Positions 8,683 to 16,050 of a stretch of DNA of 64,000 nucleotides are shown piece by piece. Below the pieces are notes generated by a model. It worked only from the letters and a program-made list of their open reading frames with translations, had not been told where the DNA came from and did no database searches. Origin of the DNA: Micromonospora echinospora (lineage in GTDB: Bacteria; Actinomycetota; Actinomycetes; Mycobacteriales; Micromonosporaceae); contig NZ_LT607413.1 in the NCBI RefSeq assembly GCF_900091495.1, forward strand, positions 3,921,001-3,985,000, given 5' to 3'. A program made the position numbers and the translations under genes. Within the stretch, counting starts at the first letter, position 1; each line of letters begins with the position of its first letter.

Positions 8683-9503
8683 ACGCCGAGGATGCTGAAC
8701 GAGTGGACCCGCTTGGCCTGGTTGCCAACGTAGAAGGCCACGGCGCGGTCGGGTCCGCACATCTCGTCCAGGAACTTACGTTCGAGAGCGGTGGCGAGGT
8801 CCGAGTCGGAGTATCCGGCCAGCGTGCGTTGCAGTGCCACCAGTTCCCAGTCGATCACCTGCTGTTGGTGTCCACCACACCCACGTTCGTGACAACGGTA
8901 CTGGTAGGCCGCCTTGAACCTTGGCGACTGTAGCGGCGGCGTGCTCCGACTGCTGAATAGATCCGGTTGACTGGTGTACGCCTCGATCTTTCGTTGCTCG
9001 TCGGCTGTCCAGCCGGGATGCGGCTTGACCTTGAACGCGCGGATCTCTTTCGGCCGGACGAGAGCGAGCGACTGGGCGTCCGGCTGCGCCTGGGCCTGCC
9101 GATTGAGTCGACACATCGAATCTTCGACACACGGGTCGAGCAGAGGCTGGCGTGATCTCCAACTGCCGAGGTGGCGCTCGCTCTGGATGCTGCTCATGAT
9201 CGGCTTCCAGCTCTCCCGTCGTTGATCCTGCCGGGCGGGCTTGGCGTCGATGGAGACGATGTCGTACTTCCGGAACGTTTCGTTGCTGGCCAGGTGCCGG
9301 AAGTTGATGGGATACAGGCGGACCCACGTGGGTTTCAGGACATCGGTGCGAAGACCTGCCACGCAGACGGTCTCTCCGTACCGCTCGGACGGATTCGGTG
9401 CGGCCTTGACGGTGACCAGGAGTTGCAACCGAACCAGAAGATCGTGGTTTGGCTTCGGCTCGGGGCCGGCGTTGCCCGCTCCGAAGAGCGACATCTGCGC
9501 CAC
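8664..9503 (-). CDS. Unknown protein paired with DUF488 gene
   Basis: A 279-aa soluble protein that I cannot assign. An N-terminal beta-rich part (LLVTVKAAP, then WVRLYPINFRHL) is followed by a charged middle and a possible metal knuckle (YRCHERGCGGHQQQVIDWEL, with C-x4-C-x2-H). The C-terminus (VAFYVGNQAKRVHSFSILGVY) again looks like a beta sheet. Start GTG 9503 is supported by GGAGGT 5 nt upstream. The gene converges on and overlaps the DUF488 gene by 19 nt, which suggests the two are kept together. Confidence 0.75.
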   Translation of the reverse strand: MAQMSLFGAGNAGPEPKPNHDLLVRLQLLVTVKAAPNPSERYGETVCVAGLRTDVLKPTWVRLYPINFRHLASNETFRKYDIVSIDAKPARQDQRRESWKPIMSSIQSERHLGSWRSRQPLLDPCVEDSMCRLNRQAQAQPDAQSLALVRPKEIRAFKVKPHPGWTADEQRKIEAYTSQPDLFSSRSTPPLQSPRFKAAYQYRCHERGCGGHQQQVIDWELVALQRTLAGYSDSDLATALERKFLDEMCGPDRAVAFYVGNQAKRVHSFSILGVYWPRR

Positions 9504-10004
9504 TGGACCTCCATCAGGAGAGGTGACACCTGGTCACCTTGTGGTGACGGAAGGTTCAGGCTCTCATGGGAGCGTGGAGATGGGAAAGGGGCTCACGCGC
9601 ACGGCCTGTCCGTTTGCTCCGCCGTCTAAATCGGACAGTTCGTGTCCTACGGTGCTGCGCGGCCCGCCTAAGGGCTGCCGCCGTCATCTGGTCACCGACG
9701 GTCGACGGATGGGCTAATAGGAAGGCGGGTGCACTACGCCCGTGTCACCTGCAGGACGGACGGCCCTCGGTGGTGCGCTCGACGGCGGCGATGTGAGGTG
9801 CGTCCGGCTGACATCTACTCGGCCTCGACCCCGTTGGCCCGGAGGATGTGCCGAACCCGCGCGGGTGTATCCGGTCGTCAAGCATGTCCGCGTTGGCGTT
9901 TTCCACCGCGCCGCTGAGAGCGCACGCACCGGTAGCCCTGGCGCTGGCACCAGGGCCACCGGAGGGACCGAGGCCGGTCGGGACTCGTGCCCGGCGTGGG
10001 ACGG
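9504..10004. other. Intergenic region upstream of the unknown gene
   Basis: No convincing gene. It holds the promoter region of the minus-strand unknown gene with a small inverted repeat at 9521-9539, another short inverted repeat at 9606-9638 (CTGTCCG and CGGACAG arms), and ends at the stop of the MMPL gene. Several frames are open, but none has both a ribosome-binding site and a recognisable product. Confidence 0.5.
9521..9539. promoter_or_regulatory. Possible operator (AGGTGAC inverted repeat)
   Basis: Two 7-bp arms, AGGTGAC and GTCACCT, face each other across a 5-nt spacer, 18 nt upstream of the GTG start at 9503. A further GGTGAC follows at 9542-9547. The position suggests a repressor site or a 5' hairpin for the unknown gene. 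Which of these it is cannot be told. Confidence 0.35.
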
Positions 10005-12215
10005 TCAGGCGGCGGGCACCGGCTCCCGGTCGGTGGCGTGCTGGCCGTCGGTGGCGCGCTGCGCCGCGCGGCCCCAGACGCGCGGGCCGAGCAGGTTCAG
10101 CGCGGCGGGCATCACCAGCAGTCGGATGACCACGGCGTCGAGGGCGACCGCGATGCCCAGGCCCAGGCCGAGCTGCTGGACCACGCTGACCTTCGCCACC
10201 AGGAACGAGGCGAACACCGCCACCATGATCAGGGCGGCGCCGTTGACCAGGCCGGCGGTGTCGCGCAGCCCGTCGGTGACCGCCCCCTGGTGGTCGCCGT
10301 GTTGGACGAAGTGCTCCCGCATCCGCGAGATCATGATGACCATGTAGTCCATGCTGAGCCCGAACATGATGGCGAAGACCAGCGCCGGGGTGGTGCTGTC
10401 GATCCGCTGGCCGAGCCAGTTCTGGCTGATCGCGGTGAGCAGGCCGAGGCTGGCCGCGACCACCAGCGCGTTGAGCGCCAGCGCCAGCAGCGGCAGCAGC
10501 CACGAGCGGAACGCGCGGGCCAGCAGGGCGATGGTGATCAGCGCGACCGCGATGAGGATGGCCGGCAGCGTGTCGATCAGGATCTCGTCGAAGTCGACGC
10601 CGGTGGCGGTCGCTCCGGTCACCTGGACGCGTACCCCGTCCGGGACGGCGCCCGGCAGTTCGTCGCGCAGGTCGTGGATCAGGTCGTGGGCGGCGTCGCT
10701 GTCCGGGTCGGAGCCGGGGATCACCACGACCCGGCTGACCAGCCGGTCGCCGTCGACCCCCCAGAGCTGGTCGAAGCCGGCCTTCGCCTCGGGCGGCAGC
10801 GCCGCCGACTGGCCGCTCACCGCGGCGGTGACCGCCTCGGCGGGAAGCCCGATGCTGGTCACGTCGGTGACCGTGTCGATCCTCTGCTGTTCCCGGACCG
10901 TCTCGTTGACCGCGCGGACGGCGTCGAGGAGCGTGGCCGGCGACGTGCCCTCGGGCGCGCTGACGACGACCTGCACCGGGAAGAGGTTGCGGAACTCCAG
11001 CGCGGCCTGGAGCCGTTCGATGCCCTGCCGGGAGTCGGCGTCCTCGGGCAGGATGGTCGCGCTGGCCACCGGCGACTGGAGCCGGATGTCGGTCATCGGC
11101 CAGGCCATCACCCCGAAGATCGCCACCAGGACGGCGAGGGTCAGGGCGGGCCGGCGCTGGAGCCGGGTGAGCAGACCGGGTCCGCCCTGCGCGGTCCGCC
11201 GGGCGCGCGGCTTGAGCGACAGCCAGTTGATCCGACGGCCCATCACCGTGAGCGCGGCCGGGAGCAGGCTCATCGACATGGCCAGGGCGACCAGGGTGAC
11301 CACCACGCCGGCGATGGCCATGCTGCTGAACACCATGATCCGGGGGATGAAGAGGGCGAGCAGGGCCACCACCACGGCCAGGCCGCTGAAGAGCACCGCG
11401 TGTCCGGCGGTCCGCATCGCGGTGCGCAGCGCCGGGACGTACGTGTCGCCCGCGACCAGTTCGTCCCGGTACCGCTTGATGATGAAGAGCGAGTAGTCTA
11501 CCGCGACGGCGATGCCGATCAGGGACACCGCGTTGGTGTAGAGGGTGGAGAGGTCGGTCATGAAGGTGATCAGGTAGCCGATCGCGGAGGCGACCACGAG
11601 CGCGAGACCGGCCAGCACGATCGGCAGCAGCATCGCGCCGACCGAGCGGAACACCACCAGCAGGACGACGATCAGCAGCGGAAACGCGATCATCTCGGCG
11701 GTGATGGCGTCCTTCTCGGACTGCACGCTGAGGTCGTAGTCGAGGGCCTGGGCGCCGGTGACGTGCACCTGGACACCCCGGTCCCGCATCGCCCCGGTCA
11801 TCCGTTCGCGCAGGCCGTCGATCTCGTGCTGGATCGTGGACTTGTCGACGCGGAACCCGAGCTGGAGGAAGGTGGTGTGCTTGTCCGGCGAGAGCCACTC
11901 CGGGTCCTGCCGGTAGTCCTGCACCGAGGCCACGTGCGGGGTCTCCTCGGCCACCCGGGTCGCCTCGGCCAGCTCGGTGGTGACGTCACCGTCCGGTTTG
12001 GTCAGCACGACCTGGAGGCTCTCCGGGGCCTCGTCGAAGGTGCGTTCGATGACCTTCTGCCCGGCGGCGGCCTCGCCCCGGGGATTGTCGAAACCCCCGG
12101 CCTTCAACGCCCCGGTGAGCGCGATCATCAGGGGTACGCAGATCGCGGCGAGCACGACCCAGATCGCGATGACGGTTTTCGGACGGGCTATGGAGAACCG
12201 GACGACGGCGTTCAC
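10005..12215 (-). CDS. MMPL/RND-family transporter
   Basis: Inner-membrane exporter of 736 aa, typical of actinomycete MMPL proteins. It has an N-terminal helix (ARPKTVIAIWVVLAAI), a first extracytoplasmic domain, a five-to-six-helix bundle with the proton-relay-like segment IAVAVDYSLFIIKRYR, and a repeat of the whole unit with MFGLSMDYMVIMISRMRE. The GTG at 12215 was chosen because a GGGAG lies about 10 nt upstream and the first membrane helix follows at once; the frame is open to 12293. It diverges from biosynthetic cluster 1 and shares its repeat-rich promoter region, so it is the likely exporter for that product (inference). Confidence 0.93.
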   Translation of the reverse strand: MNAVVRFSIARPKTVIAIWVVLAAICVPLMIALTGALKAGGFDNPRGEAAAGQKVIERTFDEAPESLQVVLTKPDGDVTTELAEATRVAEETPHVASVQDYRQDPEWLSPDKHTTFLQLGFRVDKSTIQHEIDGLRERMTGAMRDRGVQVHVTGAQALDYDLSVQSEKDAITAEMIAFPLLIVVLLVVFRSVGAMLLPIVLAGLALVVASAIGYLITFMTDLSTLYTNAVSLIGIAVAVDYSLFIIKRYRDELVAGDTYVPALRTAMRTAGHAVLFSGLAVVVALLALFIPRIMVFSSMAIAGVVVTLVALAMSMSLLPAALTVMGRRINWLSLKPRARRTAQGGPGLLTRLQRRPALTLAVLVAIFGVMAWPMTDIRLQSPVASATILPEDADSRQGIERLQAALEFRNLFPVQVVVSAPEGTSPATLLDAVRAVNETVREQQRIDTVTDVTSIGLPAEAVTAAVSGQSAALPPEAKAGFDQLWGVDGDRLVSRVVVIPGSDPDSDAAHDLIHDLRDELPGAVPDGVRVQVTGATATGVDFDEILIDTLPAILIAVALITIALLARAFRSWLLPLLALALNALVVAASLGLLTAISQNWLGQRIDSTTPALVFAIMFGLSMDYMVIMISRMREHFVQHGDHQGAVTDGLRDTAGLVNGAALIMVAVFASFLVAKVSVVQQLGLGLGIAVALDAVVIRLLVMPAALNLLGPRVWGRAAQRATDGQHATDREPVPAA

Positions 12216-12290
12216 GGACGTTGTGCTCCCTGGTCGCTCTCGACAGGGCGACCGATCCACCCGATCGCCGTCCGGCAGGGTCTCGTGACT

Positions 12291-12323
12291 CACTCGCGGC
12301 GCACTCGAGCCTCACTGGAGTGA
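12291..12323 (-). promoter_or_regulatory. SARP-like repeat array facing mmpL
   Basis: Three CACT(C/G) cores lie at 12291, 12302 and 12313, exactly 11 bp apart; on the minus strand they read as GAGTG, or CAGTG in the third. They are 76-108 bp upstream of the mmpL GTG. One-turn spacing of short direct repeats is the classical SARP operator design. The core matches that of the plus-strand array, so one regulator may serve both sides. Confidence 0.55.
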
Positions 12324-12324
12324 T

Positions 12325-12351
12325 CTACAGGTAGTGACGCTACGTGTAGCG
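12325..12351. promoter_or_regulatory. Paired CTAC-N2-GTAG palindromes
   Basis: Two short palindromes lie side by side: CTACAGGTAG at 12325-12334 and CTACGTGTAG at 12340-12349. The second extends to CGCTAC-GT-GTAGCG at 12338-12351. The centre-to-centre distance is 15 bp. They sit between the two repeat arrays. The layout suits a dimeric repressor (for example TetR-type), but no such regulator gene is adjacent. Confidence 0.4.
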
Positions 12352-12373
12352 GCACTCGGATCACCATGCACCC

Positions 12374-12428
12374 TGAGTGATCGTTGAGGAATCCTCGAGT
12401 GAGCCTTGAGTGATCCGCGAGTGGCCCG
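12374..12428 (+). promoter_or_regulatory. SARP-like 11-bp repeat array facing cluster 1
   Basis: Five 11-bp units start at 12374, 12385, 12396, 12407 and 12418. Their cores are GAGTGA, GAGGAA, GAGTGA, GAGTGA and GAGTGG. The exact 11-bp period puts every core on the same face of the helix, the hallmark of SARP binding sites. An A/T-leaning CATTCA at 12435-12440, about 10 bp past the last core, could be part of a -10 box. The biosynthetic operon begins 205 bp further on. An AfsR-like regulator is encoded at 43.7 kb, but whether it binds here is unknown. Confidence 0.65.
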
Positions 12429-12633
12429 TCCAAGCATTCAACCCCGTTGCGGAGCCAGCACGGCCGAGGTCGCCAACCCCGGGAGTGTGTCGCCTCAGGG
12501 CGCTCCGACCGCCGCCGCGTCCACCTCCGAAGGCGTCCTCTTTGTTACGGATCGGAGATACCCACGTGCTCGGAAGACTTTGTGGGATACAGCAGCTTCA
12601 CTGCGACCTTATCACTTTTGGCGGGGAGGGACG

Positions 12634-12915
12634 ATGATCGGTCTCGATGAACACGTGCGGACGCTCGTCGACGACCTGGTCGCCGTGAAGCCGACCCTGC
12701 GTCCCGAGGAGATCCGACCGGAGTCGTCGATCACCCGGGACCTCGGCTTCGACTCGCTGGACCTGGTCGAGCTGGCCGCCCGCATCCGCGACGCGTACCC
12801 CGAGTTCGACCTGCTGCGCTGGCTGGAGGACGCGATGTCCTCCGAGGTGGACAGCGTCGGATCGATGGCGGAGCTGCTGGCGCGCTCCGGTGCCGCCGGG
12901 GAGGAGCAGCGGTGA
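12634..12915 (+). CDS. Acyl carrier protein (cluster 1)
   Basis: Free-standing carrier protein of 93 aa. The phosphopantetheine site is Ser41 in LGFDSLDLVEL. Upstream helix 1 (VRTLVDDLVAV) and downstream helix 3 complete the usual fold. The ATG at 12634 follows GGGGAGGG at a good distance. It is the first gene of cluster 1 and its stop overlaps the GTG of the acyl-CoA dehydrogenase. It is likely loaded by the FAAL-like ligase at 20.2 kb and presents an acyl chain to the dehydrogenase pair and to the type III PKS (inference). Confidence 0.93.
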   Translation: MIGLDEHVRTLVDDLVAVKPTLRPEEIRPESSITRDLGFDSLDLVELAARIRDAYPEFDLLRWLEDAMSSEVDSVGSMAELLARSGAAGEEQR

Positions 12916-14075
12916 CCACGACCCGCACCGACTACGTGGCGCTGGCCCACGAGCTGGCGCCGAGGTTCGCCGAGAACGCGGCGCGGCACGACCGGGACCT
13001 CAGCTTCCCGCACGAGAACATGGCCGAGCTGGTCCGCACCGGCTACACCGCGATGACCGTGCCCCCGGAGTTCGGCGGCGAGGGGGCCAGCCTGGCCGAG
13101 CTCTGCGAGGCGCAGCAGGTGCTCGCCGGTGGCTGCGCGTCGACGGCCTTCGCGGTCAACATGCACGTGCACGGCCTCGCCATGATCGCCCGCCTCGGCG
13201 GTCCGAGCGCCGAGTGGGCCTGCGAGGCGGTGCGCGACGGCGCGGTGATCTCCGGTGGCTTCAGCGAGCCGGGCGTGGGCGGCAACTGGTGGCACCCGAC
13301 CACCCGGGCCGAGGAGGTCGAGGGCGGCTACGTCCTGAACGGACGCAAGGGCTTCTTCACCGGCTTTCCGGGCGCGACGCACCTCTTCCTCTCCGCCGCG
13401 ATGATGGACGACCGGGGCCTGCCGCAGCCGATGGCCTTCCTGATCCCCAAGCCGGAGAAGGGCGTCCGGGTCACCGCCGAGTGGGACGCGGCGGGCATGC
13501 GCGCCACCGGTAGCCACTCGCTGGCCCTGGAGGACCTCTTCATCGACGCGAAGTGGATGGTGGGGGAGCTCGGCAACCTGCCGCTGCTGTTCATGTCGGG
13601 CGTGCACTGGGCCTGGTGCAGCTTCGCCTCCTGCTTCGTCGGCATCGCCCGCGCCGCCCTCGACCACGTGGTGCGGACCCAGCAGCAGCGGGTGATCAGC
13701 GTGATCGGCAAGCCCAACGCGCACCTGCCCGGCATCCAGTTCAAGGTCGCCGAGATGGCCGCCAAGGTCGCTGCCGCGCGGGCGCACCTGGAGGCCGCGA
13801 TCCACGCCGAGCACGACGACGTGGACCCGCTGCGGCACTACATCGACATGAGTGTCATGAAGACCACCGTCACCCGGCTCGCGCACGAGGTGGTCACCCT
13901 CGGCATGCAGGTGCAGGGCGGATCCGGCCTGGCCTCCAGCGACCCGCTCCAGCGGATGTACCGGGACGTCGTCGCCGGCCTGCTGGTGCCGCCGGCCACC
14001 GACGTCGTCCTGGAGTGGGCCGGCAAGTTGGCCCTGGACGTGCCGATCTTCGCCGAGCCGCGCTGGGTCGGGTGA
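12912..14075 (+). CDS. Acyl-CoA (acyl-ACP) dehydrogenase
   Basis: FAD-dependent dehydrogenase of 387 aa with the three-domain fold: N-terminal helices (AGGCASTAFAVNMHVHG), a central beta domain (ISGGFSEPGVGGNWWHPTT, FFTGFPGATH) and a C-terminal helical bundle (VQGGSGLASSDPLQRMYRDV). It belongs to the long-branch group with FlaA/HpaB-like oxygenases and acyl-CoA dehydrogenases, so either desaturation or hydroxylation is possible. The GTG start overlaps the ACP stop. Likely substrate: the acyl group on the adjacent ACP. Confidence 0.88.
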   Translation: MTTTRTDYVALAHELAPRFAENAARHDRDLSFPHENMAELVRTGYTAMTVPPEFGGEGASLAELCEAQQVLAGGCASTAFAVNMHVHGLAMIARLGGPSAEWACEAVRDGAVISGGFSEPGVGGNWWHPTTRAEEVEGGYVLNGRKGFFTGFPGATHLFLSAAMMDDRGLPQPMAFLIPKPEKGVRVTAEWDAAGMRATGSHSLALEDLFIDAKWMVGELGNLPLLFMSGVHWAWCSFASCFVGIARAALDHVVRTQQQRVISVIGKPNAHLPGIQFKVAEMAAKVAAARAHLEAAIHAEHDDVDPLRHYIDMSVMKTTVTRLAHEVVTLGMQVQGGSGLASSDPLQRMYRDVVAGLLVPPATDVVLEWAGKLALDVPIFAEPRWVG

Positions 14076-14110
14076 GCCGGATGACCACGACGACCAACGG
14101 GGAGACCACG

Positions 14111-14779
14111 ATGTCGAGCGCGGGTGTGGGGGTGGCCGCCGACCTGGCGGCGGACTTCGAGAAGCGCCGGGCCGGCCGGGTGGACGCCGGTGACCTGGTC
14201 GCCGAGAACCTGGCCGCGCTCGACGCGGCCGGGGTCATCGCCGCCGCCGACGGTGACGGCGCGCACCGGCGGCAGGTGCTGCGTACCGTCGCGGGGGGCT
14301 GTGGGGCGACCGCCTTCGCCCTCGGCGCGGCGCTGGCCGCCGGGCGGGCCGAGGCGGTGCTGCACCACGCGGCCGTCCAGTTCGGCCTGGCCGAGCGGGC
14401 GTACGCGGTCGCGGTCGAGCGGGTGCGGCAGCTCGGCGACGTCGCCCGGCAGCCCGGCCCGCAGTTCGCGGTGGCCCGGATGCGCGGGTCGCTGGACACC
14501 ATGACGGCGCTGCTGGACCGGCAGGCCGGCCGGGCGGTCGGGGACGACGCCGCCGCGCTCGCCGAGGCGTGCACCGCCGGGCTGTTCGTGGCCGGTGAGG
14601 CCGAGGCGGTGGTCTCCGCCGCGTACGACCTGGTCGACGCCGACGCCGCCGCGCGGATCGGCCAGATCTGGCACGACCTGAAGGCCACCCCGCCCCCGGT
14701 CCCCGGAGCGCTCGCCCGGGAGCTGGTCGGCAAGGCCGCCTTCGGCATCGACCCGGACGAGACCCCGAGGTGGGTGTGA
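14111..14779 (+). CDS. Degenerate acyl-CoA dehydrogenase-like subunit
   Basis: A 222-aa protein that mirrors the ends of the gene before it. AGGCGATAFALGAALAAGRAE matches the N-terminal AGGCASTAFAVNMHVHG of the neighbour, and the last ~45 residues, ending in ETPRWV, match its C-terminal EPRWV end. The central flavin-binding beta domain is missing. It probably forms a heteromer with the complete dehydrogenase rather than acting alone (inference). ATG 14111 has GGGGAGA 7 nt upstream; ATG 14081 in the same frame is an alternative. It ends in a 1-nt overlap with the methyltransferase. Confidence 0.75.
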   Translation: MSSAGVGVAADLAADFEKRRAGRVDAGDLVAENLAALDAAGVIAAADGDGAHRRQVLRTVAGGCGATAFALGAALAAGRAEAVLHHAAVQFGLAERAYAVAVERVRQLGDVARQPGPQFAVARMRGSLDTMTALLDRQAGRAVGDDAAALAEACTAGLFVAGEAEAVVSAAYDLVDADAAARIGQIWHDLKATPPPVPGALARELVGKAAFGIDPDETPRWV

Positions 14780-15570
14780 TGGCGGGCAACGACCGGCACC
14801 TGGCCGCGCTCGACCCGGACGCGGTCGCGATCGACAACGAGTACTACCACGAGGTCGGCGACTCCTGGTGGGACGCGAGCGGCCCGCTGCGCGCCCTGCA
14901 CGACATGAACCCGGCCCGGGTGGCCTACTTCGACGCGACCGCCCGGCGGGCGTTCGGTGCGGACCGCTCGCGGGTGCGGGTGCTCGACGTCGGCTGCGGG
15001 GGCGGACTGGTCTCCGAGCGGATGGCCGCGCTGGGCTACCAGGTCACCGGCGTGGACCTCTCCGCCGGCTCGATCGAGACTGCCCGGCGGCACGCCTCGG
15101 CCAGCGGCGTGACCGTCGACTATCAGGTCGGCTCGGCGTACGAGCTGCCGAAGCCCGACGGCGCGGTCGACCTGGTGGTCGTCTCGGACGTGCTGGAACA
15201 CCTGCACGACCTGCCCGGCGCGGTGGCCGAGATCGCCCGGGTGCTGCGTCCCGGCGGGATCGTCGTCTTCGACACGATCAACCGTACGGTGGCCAGCTAC
15301 CTGAAGGCGATCGTGCTCTCCGAGAAGGTCCTCAAGATCATCTACCCGGGTACGCACAACTGGAAGATGTTCATCCGCCCGGACGAACTGCGCGCGGTCT
15401 TCGCCCAGCACGGCCTGAGCCTCACCGAGACCCAGGGCCTCGAACCCGTGGCCCCGCCGCACAAGCTCGTCCCCGCCACGCTGCGCGGCCGGGCGGTCGG
15501 TCCCTTCCACCTCACCCCGTCCACCGCCGTGAGCTACATCGGCCAGGCCGTCAAGTCCCAGGAGAGCTGA
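14779..15570 (+). CDS. UbiG-like SAM methyltransferase
   Basis: Class I methyltransferase of 263 aa. Motif I is VLDVGCGGGLVSERMA, followed by VTGVDLSAGSIETA and the catalytic-region SDVLEHL and VLRPGGIVVFDTINRT. The sequence resembles UbiG (ubiquinone O-methyltransferase), which methylates phenolic hydroxyls. In a type III PKS cluster it would most simply O-methylate a phenolic or pyrone hydroxyl (inference). The start is ATG 14779 (TGATG junction); GTG 14776 and GTG 14770 are in frame upstream. Confidence 0.9.
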   Translation: MAGNDRHLAALDPDAVAIDNEYYHEVGDSWWDASGPLRALHDMNPARVAYFDATARRAFGADRSRVRVLDVGCGGGLVSERMAALGYQVTGVDLSAGSIETARRHASASGVTVDYQVGSAYELPKPDGAVDLVVVSDVLEHLHDLPGAVAEIARVLRPGGIVVFDTINRTVASYLKAIVLSEKVLKIIYPGTHNWKMFIRPDELRAVFAQHGLSLTETQGLEPVAPPHKLVPATLRGRAVGPFHLTPSTAVSYIGQAVKSQES

Positions 15571-15573
15571 CAC

Positions 15574-16050
15574 ATGGTTTGGATCAGGACCAAGACCAAG
15601 CGCGACACGGTCATCCGCACCAGCCGCGACGAGCTGCGCAAGGTGATGCTCGACATCGTCGGCACCGGCAGGCTCATGCCGGGCGTGGAGGAGCTGTCCC
15701 AGGTCGGCGACGACCTCTACCACTACCGGCTCGCCGAGGTTTCCAACGGGGTCGTCCGGTTCACCCCCGAGTACACCGCCCGGTTCGACACCTCCGACCC
15801 GGACGCGATCACCTGGGAGCCGGTGGGCGAGTCCAACTTCCGTTCCTGGGGCACGTTCCGGATCACCGACGGTCCGACCCCGGACGAGCAGGTGCTGGAG
15901 ATCGACACCCGGTCCGAGGCGTCCGTCGACGTCGCCCGAGTGGTGGTCGTGCTGATCGAACCGTTCGCCCAGAAGGAGAGCGACGAGGTCACCGGCGGCT
16001 TCGTCAAGGCGATCCGCGAGGCGGTCGAGTCCGGGAGCGTGTCCGGATGA
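15574..16050 (+). CDS. SRPBCC/START-like protein
   Basis: A 158-aa protein with an SRPBCC-type pattern: beta strands around TVIRTSRDEL, a long stretch of alternating strands (YRLAEVSNGVVRFTPEYTARF, ITWEPVGESNFRSWGTFRI) and a C-terminal amphipathic helix (TGGFVKAIREAV). The family includes polyketide aromatases/cyclases and hydrophobic-ligand carriers. It sits directly before the type III PKS (4-nt ATGA overlap) and could guide cyclisation of its product or bind the lipid intermediate (inference). Confidence 0.75.
   Translation: MVWIRTKTKRDTVIRTSRDELRKVMLDIVGTGRLMPGVEELSQVGDDLYHYRLAEVSNGVVRFTPEYTARFDTSDPDAITWEPVGESNFRSWGTFRITDGPTPDEQVLEIDTRSEASVDVARVVVVLIEPFAQKESDEVTGGFVKAIREAVESGSVSG

Larger units (their letters stand above)
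12216..12633. other. Divergent promoter region of cluster 1
   Basis: A 418-bp non-coding stretch between the MMPL exporter and the ACP gene. It contains two arrays of 11-bp-spaced direct repeats and a pair of short palindromes, listed separately. The part nearer the ACP gene (12430-12620) is less GC-rich and probably carries the promoter and 5' leader of the biosynthetic operon. The frame upstream of the ACP start is open to 12406, but a strong ribosome-binding site at 12622-12630 argues that it is leader sequence. Confidence 0.7.

Noticed and set aside
9987..12323. Long plus-strand open frame opposite the MMPL gene
   Set aside because: Antisense to a textbook MMPL transporter; composition (His/Gln/Asp/Arg-rich) is typical of shadow frames.
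12406..12633. N-terminal extension of the ACP
   Set aside because: The frame is open but a strong ribosome-binding site and standard ACP length support ATG 12634; the extension overlaps the regulatory repeats.
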